Below, piece after piece: positions 41,102-49,892 of a stretch of 49,896 bases of DNA. The notes beneath the pieces were generated by a model. That model was not told the DNA's origin, did not search any database, and saw nothing but the letters and a program-made list of their open reading frames with translations. Made by a program: the position numbers and the translations under genes. Numbering within the stretch: the first letter of the stretch is position 1; the number at the start of each line of letters is the position of its first letter. Source of the stretch: Clostridia bacterium (GTDB lineage Bacteria > Bacillota > Clostridia > Christensenellales > Borkfalkiaceae). Location of the stretch: the NCBI GenBank assembly GCA_017396365.1, contig JAFQMD010000032.1, forward strand, positions 1 through 49,896. Direction: 5' to 3'.

Positions 41102-42709
41102 ATGAAAAAGTTAGATTTAAGCAAGTATGGTATCTTAGGCGCTACTGAAATCGTCCACAATCCTTCATACGAAGATTTGTTCGTTGCTGAAACAGATCCG
41201 TCTCTTACGGGTTTTGAAAAAGGTCAAGAAACCGAACTCGGCGCAGTAAACGTTATGACGGGTATTTATACCGGTCGTTCTCCAAAAGACAAGTTTATCG
41301 TTATGGACGAAAATTCAAAGGACACCGTATGGTGGACTTCGGACGAGTTTAAAAACGACAACCATCCATGTAGTAAAGAAACTTGGAACGCCGTTAAAGA
41401 CCTTGCAATAAACGAACTTTCAAATAAAAAATTATACGTAATGGACGTATTTTGCGGAGCAAACAAAGACAGTCGTATGGCAATCCGTTTCATAATGGAG
41501 GTTGCTTGGCAAGCACACTTTGTTAAAAATATGTTTATTACTCCAACTGCAGAAGAACTTGAAAACTTCGAGCCTGATTTCGTTTGCTACAACGCGTCGA
41601 AAGCAAAGGTTGAAAACTTCAAAGAATTAGGTCTTAATAGCGAAACAGCAGTAGTATTCAACATCACTTCTCGTGAACAAGTTATTTTAAACACTTGGTA
41701 CGGTGGAGAAATGAAGAAAGGTATGTTCTCAATGATGAACTACTACCTTCCACTTAACGGTATGGCGTCAATGCACTGTTCGGCAAATACCGATATGCAA
41801 GGCGAAAACACGGCTCTTTTCTTCGGTCTTTCAGGAACTGGTAAAACCACGCTTTCAACCGATCCAAAGCGTCTTTTAATCGGCGACGACGAGCACGGTT
41901 GGGACGATAACGGCGTATTCAACTTTGAAGGCGGATGCTATGCAAAGGTTATCAACCTTGATAAAGAGTCAGAACCCGACATTTATAGGGCAATTCGTCG
42001 CAACGCATTGCTTGAAAACGTAACCGTTGACGAAAACGGCGTATGTGATTTTGCAGACGGTTCTACTACCGAAAACACCCGTGTTTCATATCCTATCAAC
42101 CACATTGAAAAAATCGTTCGCCCAGTATCTGCTGCGCCCGACGCTAAAAACGTAATTTTCTTATCGGCAGACGCATTTGGCGTTCTTCCTCCTGTTTCTA
42201 TTCTTACTCCAGAGCAGGCTCAATACTATTTCCTTTCAGGCTTTACTTCAAAACTTGCTGGAACTGAACGTGGAATAACCGAACCTACTCCTACTTTCTC
42301 TGCATGTTTCGGTCAAGCGTTTTTGGAACTTCACCCAACCAAATACGCTGAAGAACTCGTAAAGAAAATGGAAAAGAGCGGAGCAAAGGCATACCTTGTT
42401 AATACGGGATGGAACGGAACGGGTAAGAGAATTTCAATTAAAGACACCCGTGGTATTATCGACGCTATTTTAGACGGCTCTATTTTAAAAGCGGATACGA
42501 AAGTTATTCCACACTTTAACTTAGCAGTTCCAACTGCTCTTCCAGGCGTAGATTCTAACATTTTAGACCCACGCGACACTTATGCTGATAAGGGCGTATG
42601 GGAAGAAAAGGCAAAGGATTTAGCAGGTAGATTTGTTAAAAACTTTGTAAAATACACTGGTAACGACGCAGGCAAGGCTTTGGTTAAAGCAGGTCCTATC
42701 GTTGACTAA
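41102..42709 (+). CDS. pckA: Phosphoenolpyruvate carboxykinase (ATP)
   Basis: Interconverts oxaloacetate and phosphoenolpyruvate with ATP/ADP. It has [12 protein letters not shown], the kinase-1a (P-loop) [11 protein letters not shown] at residues 242-252 (Lys248), kinase-2 [25 protein letters not shown], and [15 protein letters not shown]. At 535 residues it is full length. In anaerobes the enzyme often runs toward oxaloacetate, making ATP during succinate or propionate formation, which would link to pyk here. AAAGAGGTTAAA precedes the ATG; a terminator follows. Confidence 0.97.
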   Translation: MKKLDLSKYGILGATEIVHNPSYEDLFVAETDPSLTGFEKGQETELGAVNVMTGIYTGRSPKDKFIVMDENSKDTVWWTSDEFKNDNHPCSKETWNAVKDLAINELSNKKLYVMDVFCGANKDSRMAIRFIMEVAWQAHFVKNMFITPTAEELENFEPDFVCYNASKAKVENFKELGLNSETAVVFNITSREQVILNTWYGGEMKKGMFSMMNYYLPLNGMASMHCSANTDMQGENTALFFGLSGTGKTTLSTDPKRLLIGDDEHGWDDNGVFNFEGGCYAKVINLDKESEPDIYRAIRRNALLENVTVDENGVCDFADGSTTENTRVSYPINHIEKIVRPVSAAPDAKNVIFLSADAFGVLPPVSILTPEQAQYYFLSGFTSKLAGTERGITEPTPTFSACFGQAFLELHPTKYAEELVKKMEKSGAKAYLVNTGWNGTGKRISIKDTRGIIDAILDGSILKADTKVIPHFNLAVPTALPGVDSNILDPRDTYADKGVWEEKAKDLAGRFVKNFVKYTGNDAGKALVKAGPIVD

Positions 42710-42724
42710 AATTAAATAATAGTT

Positions 42725-42752
42725 AAGGGATACGAACTGTCGTATCCCTTTT
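42725..42752 (+). terminator. Terminator of pckA
   Basis: AAGGGATACGA and TCGTATCCCTT pair around ACTG; TTTT follows. Confidence 0.92.
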
Positions 42753-42821
42753 AAAATGCAAAAAAGTAACCTTTTAAATTAAAAAATCATAGATATAGTA
42801 AGGAAAATTTTAAAATGCCTA

Positions 42822-42850
42822 TTGACAAGAGAAAAAACCTATTGTATAAT
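42822..42850 (+). promoter_or_regulatory. Promoter of the large lipoprotein gene
   Basis: TTGACA at 42822-42827, 17-bp spacer, TATAAT at 42845-42850. The short leader contains a CCGC-GTTA-GCGG hairpin. Confidence 0.92.
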
Positions 42851-42922
42851 TTAGTCGAAAAATAATTATCTAAGGGCTTACCCGCGTTAGCGGAAGTTAT
42901 ATTATTTTAAGGAGAAAGTAAA

Positions 42923-44671
42923 ATGAAAAAACGTTTAACACTTTTAATTTGCGCGTTGCTTACTGCAATACTTGCGTTTAGCACTTCTTGCGCAAATACC
43001 GACTTGTCAAAGTTTATGCCAAGCTTTGAGATTCATAATAATTTAGCAACGTTGTCGCTTACAAAGGACGATTTTGTACAAGACTGTGATGAGTTTGGTT
43101 TAATGATTATTGAAAATTATACTTATGACGAAGAAGATAATCTCGTTTCAACCAAGCAAAGACTTTACAACTCGAGAACCGACGCGTTTATCGAAGGTGC
43201 AGAATCTGTCGTTTTAGAAGATAGCGAGCCTGCAAATGACGCTTTATCAGTTTCGATTTCGGCAGGAATTCACCATTTGACCGACGGAATGTACGCTCTT
43301 GCAACTATGATTGGCGAGAGAGCAACCGCTGAAGAAGTTTTCGACGTTAAAGTAAAAGTAGAACTTTTCGGTAAAAACGGTAAAGCGGGCGAGGCAGAAT
43401 TTGACGAAAACGTTATGTTAAACAATCCTTATGATGATGAAACTAAGGTTTTCACAGACTGGTCGGGCGTTCGTTATTACGTTAATACAAAGGGTAATCT
43501 TGTAAAAGAAAACGACGTTTTTGCAAGAATTCTTAGTTATCATGACGCTGCTTATTATATGGAAATAAGCTTAGATAATTATTACGCCGTAATGGTAGAC
43601 GGTGGCGTGGAATTTTATGATTTAGACGGTAAATATATTCGTACTGAAGACATTTGGTTTAAAATGGGAATGACAGAGAACGTTGTTGACGCTCCTGAAA
43701 TATGGACTATAGGTGATTTTATATTCGTTCAGTATTCGTTAGTATTATCAGACGACGCAAAAAACTATGATTATCAAGAACGTTATGTCAATGATATCGA
43801 TGAAGAAAAATTCCGCAAAATGGATCTTGTAACAAAGCGTTACGACGTAAAAGAAGGCAAGATTAAAGATATGAATATGGACGTTATCGTAACTGATGAT
43901 TATGGAATGAGTGGTATAGACAGTGAAGTTTTATATTACTATGAAATTATTGATAAACAGATCGGCATGTACGAATTAGTTCAAATATTCGATAAAGACC
44001 TTAAGGTTTCGTTAGATATTCAAAAACTTGTTCCGGGCGCTTATAGTGTAGAACCTTCGTTCGATAGTATGTTTATTTGGTCAAGCGCTGGTATGAGCGT
44101 TCTTAAAGGTAAAGAAATCGTAAAGGTTTTCCCAAGTGGCATAGATGTTGACGGCAACTCCATAATCGTTGAACATACCCCAACCGCTCTTGATATTTAC
44201 GACCTTAACGGACAACTCAAAAAGTCATATACTGATATTTTATATAGCGAAACAGGATGGGGAATAAATGAGACTCTTATTTTAACGTTTGAAAATTCAA
44301 TCGTAGAGTATGATTTACAATCTCATAGCGAAAGAATTTTGGCTTCGTTTGATGACGAAACTGTTAGATTAAAATCCGTTCAAGCTTACTATATTGCAAC
44401 TGAAAGCGCAGGCGATGACGGTGATTTTAATACAGTTGAAGATAATATTATAAATATTAGATTCTTAATAGATGGAATTGAAGACATTCAACTTCAATAC
44501 AATGACGTTTTAGACGTAGAAGATTTAGGTAGTTATTATGATTACAATAAAGAAACTTCTTGCCAAGGAACGATTGTACGCGTTGAAATTTACGATGGTG
44601 AAACAGACGAAGTTACAGTTACTTACTATAGATCTGAATACGTAGAGGCTTATGAGGCTGAAGGTAAATAA
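42923..44671 (+). CDS. Large lipoprotein of unknown function
   Basis: A 582-residue exported protein. The signal peptide ends in STSC, so Cys23 is the predicted lipid site. I do not recognise the domains. The part after about residue 190 has repeated short beta-strands with DG turns (WSGVRYYVNTKGNLVKEND, YYAVMVDGGVEFYDLDGKYI, ALDIYDLNGQLKKSY, and SIVEYDLQSHSERIL), which looks like a beta-propeller. It is acidic throughout. It stands alone with its own promoter and terminator, so it is probably a surface binding protein. Confidence 0.7.
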   Translation: MKKRLTLLICALLTAILAFSTSCANTDLSKFMPSFEIHNNLATLSLTKDDFVQDCDEFGLMIIENYTYDEEDNLVSTKQRLYNSRTDAFIEGAESVVLEDSEPANDALSVSISAGIHHLTDGMYALATMIGERATAEEVFDVKVKVELFGKNGKAGEAEFDENVMLNNPYDDETKVFTDWSGVRYYVNTKGNLVKENDVFARILSYHDAAYYMEISLDNYYAVMVDGGVEFYDLDGKYIRTEDIWFKMGMTENVVDAPEIWTIGDFIFVQYSLVLSDDAKNYDYQERYVNDIDEEKFRKMDLVTKRYDVKEGKIKDMNMDVIVTDDYGMSGIDSEVLYYYEIIDKQIGMYELVQIFDKDLKVSLDIQKLVPGAYSVEPSFDSMFIWSSAGMSVLKGKEIVKVFPSGIDVDGNSIIVEHTPTALDIYDLNGQLKKSYTDILYSETGWGINETLILTFENSIVEYDLQSHSERILASFDDETVRLKSVQAYYIATESAGDDGDFNTVEDNIINIRFLIDGIEDIQLQYNDVLDVEDLGSYYDYNKETSCQGTIVRVEIYDGETDEVTVTYYRSEYVEAYEAEGK

Positions 44672-44681
44672 TAATTAAAAC

Positions 44682-44711
44682 AAGGGGCTTGCCGAAATCG
44701 GCAAGCCCCTT
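44682..44711 (+). terminator. Terminator of the large lipoprotein gene
   Basis: A perfect 14-bp stem AAGGGGCTTGCCGA with its complement, followed by TT. Confidence 0.92.
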
Positions 44712-44720
44712 TTCGATATG

Positions 44721-44754
44721 CGAAAGCCACGCTTTTAATTTAGCGTGGCTTTCG
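44721..44754 (-). terminator. Hairpin at the end of the minus-strand sugar operon
   Basis: A 13-bp stem CGAAAGCCACGCT / AGCGTGGCTTTCG around TTTAATTT, just past the DUF4432 stop. No strong T-run follows. Confidence 0.7.
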
Positions 44755-44756
44755 TG

Positions 44757-45640
44757 TTAGTTAAAATTAAATTTGATAACGTAATTTTTGCTTTCAAAAG
44801 GTTTTAAAGTTCTCATTTTAAAGTCGTCAAATCTTGTAAGCGACGGCTCTATTCCAAGCGCGTAATCTCCGCTCGTCATACTTTTCCACTCGAGCGTTAC
44901 GGGGAAGTCGTTTATATCGTAAACCATTTCAATCTTAACGTTTTTAGTTGGGTTAAATAAACTTATTTTCCCTTCAGATAAAGTGTGATAGTAAACGTCC
45001 TCGTCGTTTTGGTCAAGTGGAGTGGTGATTGTAAATTTTTCTTGACTGCGTTTTTTTGCAATTTCAGTTAAAGGATCGCTCTTTATAGCAGGGATATCGA
45101 GTTGTAATACTTCGTCTAAAAACGGATATCCGTAGTTTACGTGATATAAAAGCACGTATGAGTCGTCTTTAAACGCTTTATTTTCAACCGTATCGCTAAC
45201 GGTCAAGGAAGTGCTAGTAATTTCAAAACGACGTTTTAAAACCAAGTTTTTGCCGAATAAAGCGCTCTCTTTAATCTCTCCACAAACGTAAACTATACCG
45301 TTTTCTTCGTAAGAGTATGCGTTATCGGCTTTTTTGTAGTGCAAACTGCCGTGTATGGGCTTTTTGTCAACGCAAGAAGAAACGTTGTCCATTCCGCAAG
45401 TATATAAAAATCCGCCTTCAAAATTACCGACGAAATCTCTTTGCCCGTCGTTTAAGCCGTTTTTACTTAAAAACGAAAGGTTGACGCCTTTATACCTTAC
45501 CCAAACTATATCGAGCGCGTTGTCTTTGTTAAACAAAACTTCCAACTCGCCGTTATAACTAAAATGCAGTTTTTTTCGCCGTAAATTACGTCTTTTGCAA
45601 CAATTATTTGCTCTCTATTACCTAGTTTTTTATCAATCAT
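44757..45640 (-). pseudogene. DUF4432 aldose-epimerase-like gene with an apparent frameshift
   Basis: The main frame (44757-45545) encodes the beta-sandwich of DUF4432 proteins, relatives of aldose 1-epimerase: YKGVNLSFLS, GGFLYTCGMDNV, HGSLHYK, and LLYHVNYGYPFLDE. It lacks the normal N-terminus. That N-terminus is present upstream in another frame: an ATG at 45640 with AAAGGAC before it, one base after the epimerase gene stops, encodes MIDKKLGNREQIIV. A run of seven A on the coding strand (T at 45570-45576) is where the frames part; one more A would restore a full protein through EKKLHFSYNGELEVLF. This may be a sequencing error, a real mutation or slippage at the A-run. The gene sits last in the sugar operon. 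Confidence 0.75.
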
Positions 45641-45641
45641 A

Positions 45642-46826
45642 TTAGTCCTTTAAAAGTTCAATGCACTTTGCAAGCATCCTAAGAACGTGGAAAGGTCCTT
45701 TATACATATGTCCTTTGCAAGGTGGTTCAGTAGGTTTTCCGTCACGTCTTAAATATCCAAACCACTCGCCAAATTCGGGGTCTGAGAAATGCTTAAATGC
45801 GTAATCGGTTACTTTTTTAAACCAGTTAAGATATTTTTCGTCGCCAAATTCCTTGTAGAGTTTAAGCGATGCAATGATGGCTTCGTTGTGTGGCCACCAA
45901 AGTTTCATATCGTGTTCGTACGCTTCGACGGGTTTTCCAAGATAGTCGATAAAATATTTAATACCTTCGTATTCTTCGTCCCAACCGTTTTTGATAGCGT
46001 CGTCAAAGATATTTTTTGCAAGGAGTTTTAATTTTTTGTCGCCAAAATATTCGGCTTCGTCTAAAATAAACCAAGCGCATTCGATATCGTGTCCGGGGTT
46101 TACTACACGGCAAGGCGCAGATTCGTCGATAATTTCACCGTTTTTGCCAACGTTTTCAAGCATGATGTGTAAGTCGGGTTTATAGAAAAGATGCTCGATT
46201 TCCCACAAGAGTTTTTTAGCGTTTTCGTCGTAAGTTTTTGCGCGCTCTCCGTCAACTTCACGCATTACGTGAGTTACGTTAAGCAAAATCATAGGGCAGG
46301 CAAGACTTAAAGTATCTCTCGTGCTTGCATATACCTTAGGCGTAATTTTATAAGGGTCGTTGTCGCCGTTTTGGTTGATTGCCCAAATAAAATCGTAGTA
46401 CGACTTGGCGTTTTCAAGATAGGTTTTATCGCCCGTCGCTTTAAAATACTCGGCGCATGCGATAATATAGAAAGATTCCGAAAACCAGTATCTACGTTTT
46501 CTAAGTGGTAAACCTTCTTTAGTTACCGAGAAAAACATTCTCTTATCGCTATCGATACAATGTTTTTGCAAAAAGTCTAAACAAGATTTTGCAATCTTTA
46601 AATACTCGGGATTTTTTTCTAAATTGTTGTAGATATACGAGAACATATATCCAGCGCGACCTTGCATCCATACGCTTTTATCGGTAGAGTATATTTCGCC
46701 CTTTCTATCGAGAGAGTTGTAAATACCGCCGTTTACGCTATCAATCGCGTTTTTTGTCCAAAATGGGATTACGTTTTCAAACAGTTCCTTTTCAAATAAC
46801 TGTCTATATGCTTTCAATTCGTTCAT
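45642..46826 (-). CDS. AGE-family N-acylglucosamine/sugar 2-epimerase
   Basis: Cytoplasmic (alpha/alpha)6-barrel enzyme that interconverts N-acetylglucosamine and N-acetylmannosamine, or mannose-type sugars in some relatives. It has NGGIYNSLDRKGEIYSTDKSVWMQGRAGYMFS, RYWFSESFYIIACAEYF, NPGHDIECAWFILDEA and LWWPHNEAIIASL, and ends YKGPFHVLRM. Conserved histidines in PGHD and PHNE match the catalytic pair. At 394 residues it is complete. It lies between the DUF4434 gene (11 bases upstream) and DUF4432, so it acts with them on a sugar released from glycans. Confidence 0.9.
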   Translation of the reverse strand: MNELKAYRQLFEKELFENVIPFWTKNAIDSVNGGIYNSLDRKGEIYSTDKSVWMQGRAGYMFSYIYNNLEKNPEYLKIAKSCLDFLQKHCIDSDKRMFFSVTKEGLPLRKRRYWFSESFYIIACAEYFKATGDKTYLENAKSYYDFIWAINQNGDNDPYKITPKVYASTRDTLSLACPMILLNVTHVMREVDGERAKTYDENAKKLLWEIEHLFYKPDLHIMLENVGKNGEIIDESAPCRVVNPGHDIECAWFILDEAEYFGDKKLKLLAKNIFDDAIKNGWDEEYEGIKYFIDYLGKPVEAYEHDMKLWWPHNEAIIASLKLYKEFGDEKYLNWFKKVTDYAFKHFSDPEFGEWFGYLRRDGKPTEPPCKGHMYKGPFHVLRMLAKCIELLKD

Positions 46827-46837
46827 AATTCACCTAA

Positions 46838-47764
46838 TTACTTTTGTTTTTTTGCTCTTTCGGTATAATATTTGGTGTATAAGTCGTGCAAGTTTTTAGC
46901 CGATGGGAAAATTGATTGAGGGCTTAAAAAGTGTGAGAATTCAAACGTGATACACTTTTCTACGTGCTTTTCCGCAATGGCAATTTTACGGCGTAAAACG
47001 TCAAACGGAATAGGGAAGAACATAGCCCTTACGTCGCGTTCAAAGGTTTCAACGTTTGCCCAAAGGTGCATATCGTATTTTTCGCAAACTCTCTTCATTG
47101 CTTTTAAGTATTCTTCGTAATCTTCAAGTGGAGAAGTTCCGTCTTGGAAAGCGAGAATATCTACTTTACCCTTGCAATTTTCAAGTAAATCTAACCAAAC
47201 TTCTTCTGTTTTTTCAGGAGCGAAAGTGTCGTTTGGGTGGTGATTTCTACCTTTAAAGAAAGGACTGAGTAGTACGGGCTTGTCCGGGGCGTATTCTTTA
47301 CAAAGGCTAGCAAGTTCTTGAGTAGTCTCTTTCAAATTGTAATAGTGCGAACAGCCTTCTTGCGGAATATACCAACCGTAGAAAGAAGAGAAATGTCCGT
47401 AACGCTCTAAAACTTCTTCAATGTATATTTTATTTTGTTCAACTTCGTGTTTGTAGTCGCCGTCGTTCCATGTTAAGTTGCTAATGTAAAGCCCTAAAAA
47501 GACTTTCATATCTCTTTTTTGCGCTTCTTCAAAAATCAACTTAGCAAAATCTTCGCCTTCTTCTTTTAAAGTAGGGAAGTGTTTAGACGGGTAAATACAT
47601 TTATCGTAGAAAACGCCACGCATGATAACGAGAGTATCAATGCCAACGTTTTTCATATTGTCGAGATCTTGTCTCCACTGATCGTCCGACCAGTTAGACG
47701 CGGGGATGTCGTAAGTGATTTCGTCAATAAAAGTTGCGGTTATAGGGAATTGATTTTTTTTCAT
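46838..47764 (-). CDS. DUF4434 TIM-barrel protein, glycoside-hydrolase-like
   Basis: A 308-residue cytoplasmic protein that I assign to DUF4434, a putative TIM-barrel glycosidase family seen in glycan loci. Motifs are PITATFIDEITYDIPASNWSDDQWRQDLDNMKNVGIDTLVIMRG, YPSKHF, LGLYISN, GWYIPQE and VDILAFQDG. The E of YIPQE and the later VETFE are candidate catalytic acids. No signal peptide is seen. The ATG at 47764 has AAGGTG eight bases upstream; the longer frame to 47806 has none. It is the first gene of an operon with the epimerase and DUF4432. Confidence 0.82.
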   Translation of the reverse strand: MKKNQFPITATFIDEITYDIPASNWSDDQWRQDLDNMKNVGIDTLVIMRGVFYDKCIYPSKHFPTLKEEGEDFAKLIFEEAQKRDMKVFLGLYISNLTWNDGDYKHEVEQNKIYIEEVLERYGHFSSFYGWYIPQEGCSHYYNLKETTQELASLCKEYAPDKPVLLSPFFKGRNHHPNDTFAPEKTEEVWLDLLENCKGKVDILAFQDGTSPLEDYEEYLKAMKRVCEKYDMHLWANVETFERDVRAMFFPIPFDVLRRKIAIAEKHVEKCITFEFSHFLSPQSIFPSAKNLHDLYTKYYTERAKKQK

Positions 47765-47796
47765 ATAAAAACACCTTTTAAAATATTTATACAAAT

Positions 47797-47825
47797 ATTT
47801 TAGCACATATTTATAAGATGTTCAA
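47797..47825 (-). promoter_or_regulatory. Promoter of the sugar operon
   Basis: On the minus strand TTGAAC (47825-47820), 17-bp spacer, TAAAAT (47802-47797) with an extended TGC. Just upstream, AAAAAACG-GGT-CGTTTTTT (47838-47856) is a palindrome that may be a regulator site or the end of an opposite transcript. Confidence 0.7.
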
Positions 47826-47939
47826 GATGATTAGTGAAAAAAACGGGTCGTTTTTTGACTTTTTTAAGCAGTGTTATATTTTAATAGCGTATATCTTACA
47901 ACTAATTTTTATTTAATGTAAATTTTGAGGAAAAATTTC

Positions 47940-47968
47940 TTGACAAGGCTATATGATTGTGATAGCAT
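47940..47968 (+). promoter_or_regulatory. Promoter of the 44-aa peptide / secreted protein pair
   Basis: TTGACA at 47940-47945, 17-bp spacer, TAGCAT at 47963-47968. The -35 is perfect; the -10 is weaker. Confidence 0.68.
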
Positions 47969-48041
47969 ATAGTCCAAGATATAAGGGGTTTTAAGGGTGA
48001 AATTTTCTAGAATTTAAATGCAATTAAAGGACGGTACTATT

Positions 48042-48176
48042 ATGAAAAAAGAATACGTATATCCAAAAATTGAACAGATATTATTAGATGATCCTTTTAT
48101 TCGAACTTCTTTTGGTAATGACGATAACGATGGTTATTGGGAAGACGAAAATACTAAGCCGAAGGGAGGTGCGTAA
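48042..48176 (+). CDS. 44-aa peptide gene upstream of the second secreted protein
   Basis: A short frame with AAAGGA before its ATG. Its stop codon overlaps the start of the secreted-protein gene (TAATG), so translation is coupled. The peptide begins MKKEYVYPKIEQILLDD, then FIRTSFGNDDNDGYW, and ends in a Lys/Gly-rich GGA. It has no Cys and no signal peptide. It shares MKK-x-Y-[IV]-x-P-x-[LI]-[QE] and an acidic/Asn site before a Thr with the 42-aa peptide at 30257, which also precedes a related secreted protein. No modification enzyme or transporter for peptides is nearby. The function is unknown. Confidence 0.72.
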   Translation: MKKEYVYPKIEQILLDDPFIRTSFGNDDNDGYWEDENTKPKGGA

Positions 48177-49720
48177 TGAAAAAGAACGTGGTTTTAACTG
48201 CGCTACTATTTTTGGCTTGCGCTTTTTTAAGTTTGGGACTGAACGGGCTTTTGCAAGTTAAGGCTCAAGGTGAGATAAAAACGGAAACTTTCAAAATGGA
48301 AGAGGGTGCGTCCGTACGAATAAAGTCGCTGATTGACAAAGATGGCAACGAAATTGAAAGTAACGGTTTAAGATTTTCAGCGGAAATTAGTCTTGAGGAA
48401 TTTAATGCTTTGCAAAGCGTAGGCGCGCAGTTCGGAATGGTAATAGTTGCAAGCGATTTGCTTAAAGGCGTTGAAATTACTGAAGAAACCGTTTTTGGTT
48501 TAGAGCCGTCTTTCTATTTTACAAACGAAGTTGGTGGAGATACTTCTAAAATTGCAATGTTGCATATTCCTTACCCTTCGTGCTCAAATATCGACAAAGA
48601 TGAAAATATAGAAATTTGCGGTTCAATCGTTAATATTAAGATTAATAACTTTACTCGTTCGTTTGTAGGTAGGGCTTACGTAGCAATACCACAAACAGAC
48701 GTGGAAACGGGCGTAGTTTCTTACACGTACGTTTTTGCTCCGTATTTTAAAGAGGAAATAGGCAATAACACGCGTTGTATTTATTACGTTGCGCAACGAG
48801 CCATTGAAAAAGAAGAAGAAAATGCAAGTGCAGCAAATCAAAAATATATAATTCCTTTTGCAGAAACGGATAGATTTAAAAACTATAACTATCGCTATTA
48901 CGTTGATCATTGTTACGTCGTACATAATGAAGAGACCAACGAGCATGAAATAATTCATACCGAAACGGAGATTTGTTATGGGGAATTGAATTCTATTGTA
49001 ATAGCAGAGCCGATAATTAAACCTGAAGACGTTGAAGATATCAAAGATTTGAAGTTTATCTATGATATAGACGCATCTATTGAAACAAAAGAGGGTTTAG
49101 TTTATGCGGGTGGAATGCAAAGGCTTAGGCTATATTACGAAACTGCAGGTACGATATCTGAAGAGCATAAAGCGGACACCTTAGCAACGCTCGTTCAGGA
49201 CTTTTTAGACGTTAATAAGGCAAGTGAAAATTTCGGGCTACATATAAACGGCAATGATGAAGATTGGACTGTCGTTCCCGTTTACGATCCTAACGGGCCT
49301 GAGGGTAATACGGATCAAATAGGTGTTTCTTTTACAACCACGCAAAACGCTTCTAAGAATCGCTATATGCTATTGTCTAAGCAGTTTTTTGAAAAGTTGC
49401 GTGCATTTGGCGTGGAGAGTATCGTGTTTGATTTTCACACCGCGCCAGATAGTGGTAAACAGATGAAATTTGAAGCGTATCAGGAAGAAGACAAGACGGC
49501 GCCAGTAAACATTTACGATGCTACGACGAACGAATTGTTAAACAAGAATGGACAAAGTGTTACGTCTCCTCGTATTAAAATTTATATAAGGGACGTTACG
49601 GAAGGTGGCGGTGTTTTAATTGTAATTGATCAATCTGCATCAAGCAACCAAGGAAAGTATCATTTTGGAAATATAACTTTTACTTTCCCAACAACAAACA
49701 CAAATAAAGATAATCAATAG
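48176..49720 (+). CDS. Secreted protein sharing the GASVR domain with the giant protein
   Basis: A 514-residue exported protein with a signal peptide ending near VKA-30. Residues about 38-240 contain MEEGASVRIKSLIDKDGNEI, GLRFSAEIS, and RCIYYVAQRAIEKEEENA, which parallel DGASVRVFETLRDDNGNLI, GIRFHVEM and RCIAEVSKLARQTALDEAEE in the giant protein, in the same order. The C-terminal half (about 290-505) looks beta-rich and ends in a Thr/Asn-rich tail; no Hint domain, InlB repeats or anchor are visible. It starts on the stop codon of the 44-aa gene and is followed by a strong terminator. A role on the cell surface is inferred. Confidence 0.72.
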   Translation: MKKNVVLTALLFLACAFLSLGLNGLLQVKAQGEIKTETFKMEEGASVRIKSLIDKDGNEIESNGLRFSAEISLEEFNALQSVGAQFGMVIVASDLLKGVEITEETVFGLEPSFYFTNEVGGDTSKIAMLHIPYPSCSNIDKDENIEICGSIVNIKINNFTRSFVGRAYVAIPQTDVETGVVSYTYVFAPYFKEEIGNNTRCIYYVAQRAIEKEEENASAANQKYIIPFAETDRFKNYNYRYYVDHCYVVHNEETNEHEIIHTETEICYGELNSIVIAEPIIKPEDVEDIKDLKFIYDIDASIETKEGLVYAGGMQRLRLYYETAGTISEEHKADTLATLVQDFLDVNKASENFGLHINGNDEDWTVVPVYDPNGPEGNTDQIGVSFTTTQNASKNRYMLLSKQFFEKLRAFGVESIVFDFHTAPDSGKQMKFEAYQEEDKTAPVNIYDATTNELLNKNGQSVTSPRIKIYIRDVTEGGGVLIVIDQSASSNQGKYHFGNITFTFPTTNTNKDNQ

Positions 49721-49722
49721 AC

Positions 49723-49763
49723 AAAAACCACCCAAAGGGTAAAGCTTTTGGGTGGTTTTTTTG
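49723..49763 (+). terminator. Terminator after the second secreted protein
   Basis: AAAAACCACCCAAA and TTTGGGTGGTTTTT pair around a 10-base loop; TTT follows. Confidence 0.92.
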
Positions 49764-49772
49764 TATACAGAA

Positions 49773-49795
49773 AACCCCCAGATAGTCTGGGGGTT
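49773..49795. promoter_or_regulatory. Second hairpin, right after the terminator
   Basis: AACCCCCAGA and TCTGGGGGTT, a 10-bp stem with a 3-base loop. It has no T-run on the plus strand; on the minus strand it could stop a transcript coming from outside the window. Confidence 0.5.
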
Positions 49796-49831
49796 CAAAA
49801 AAGGCTTATGCCGTTCCAACTTGTAAAAACA

Positions 49832-49892
49832 CTCCGTTTAATTTATAATAAAAATGCGACCTGCCAGTTGCAAAAAAATAAATTAAACGGAG
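49832..49892. repeat. 15-bp perfect inverted repeat at the window end
   Basis: CTCCGTTTAATTTAT (49832-49846) and ATAAATTAAACGGAG (49878-49892) enclose 31 bases. It may be the end of an element or operator continuing beyond the window; no gene is visible in 49721-49896. Confidence 0.7.
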
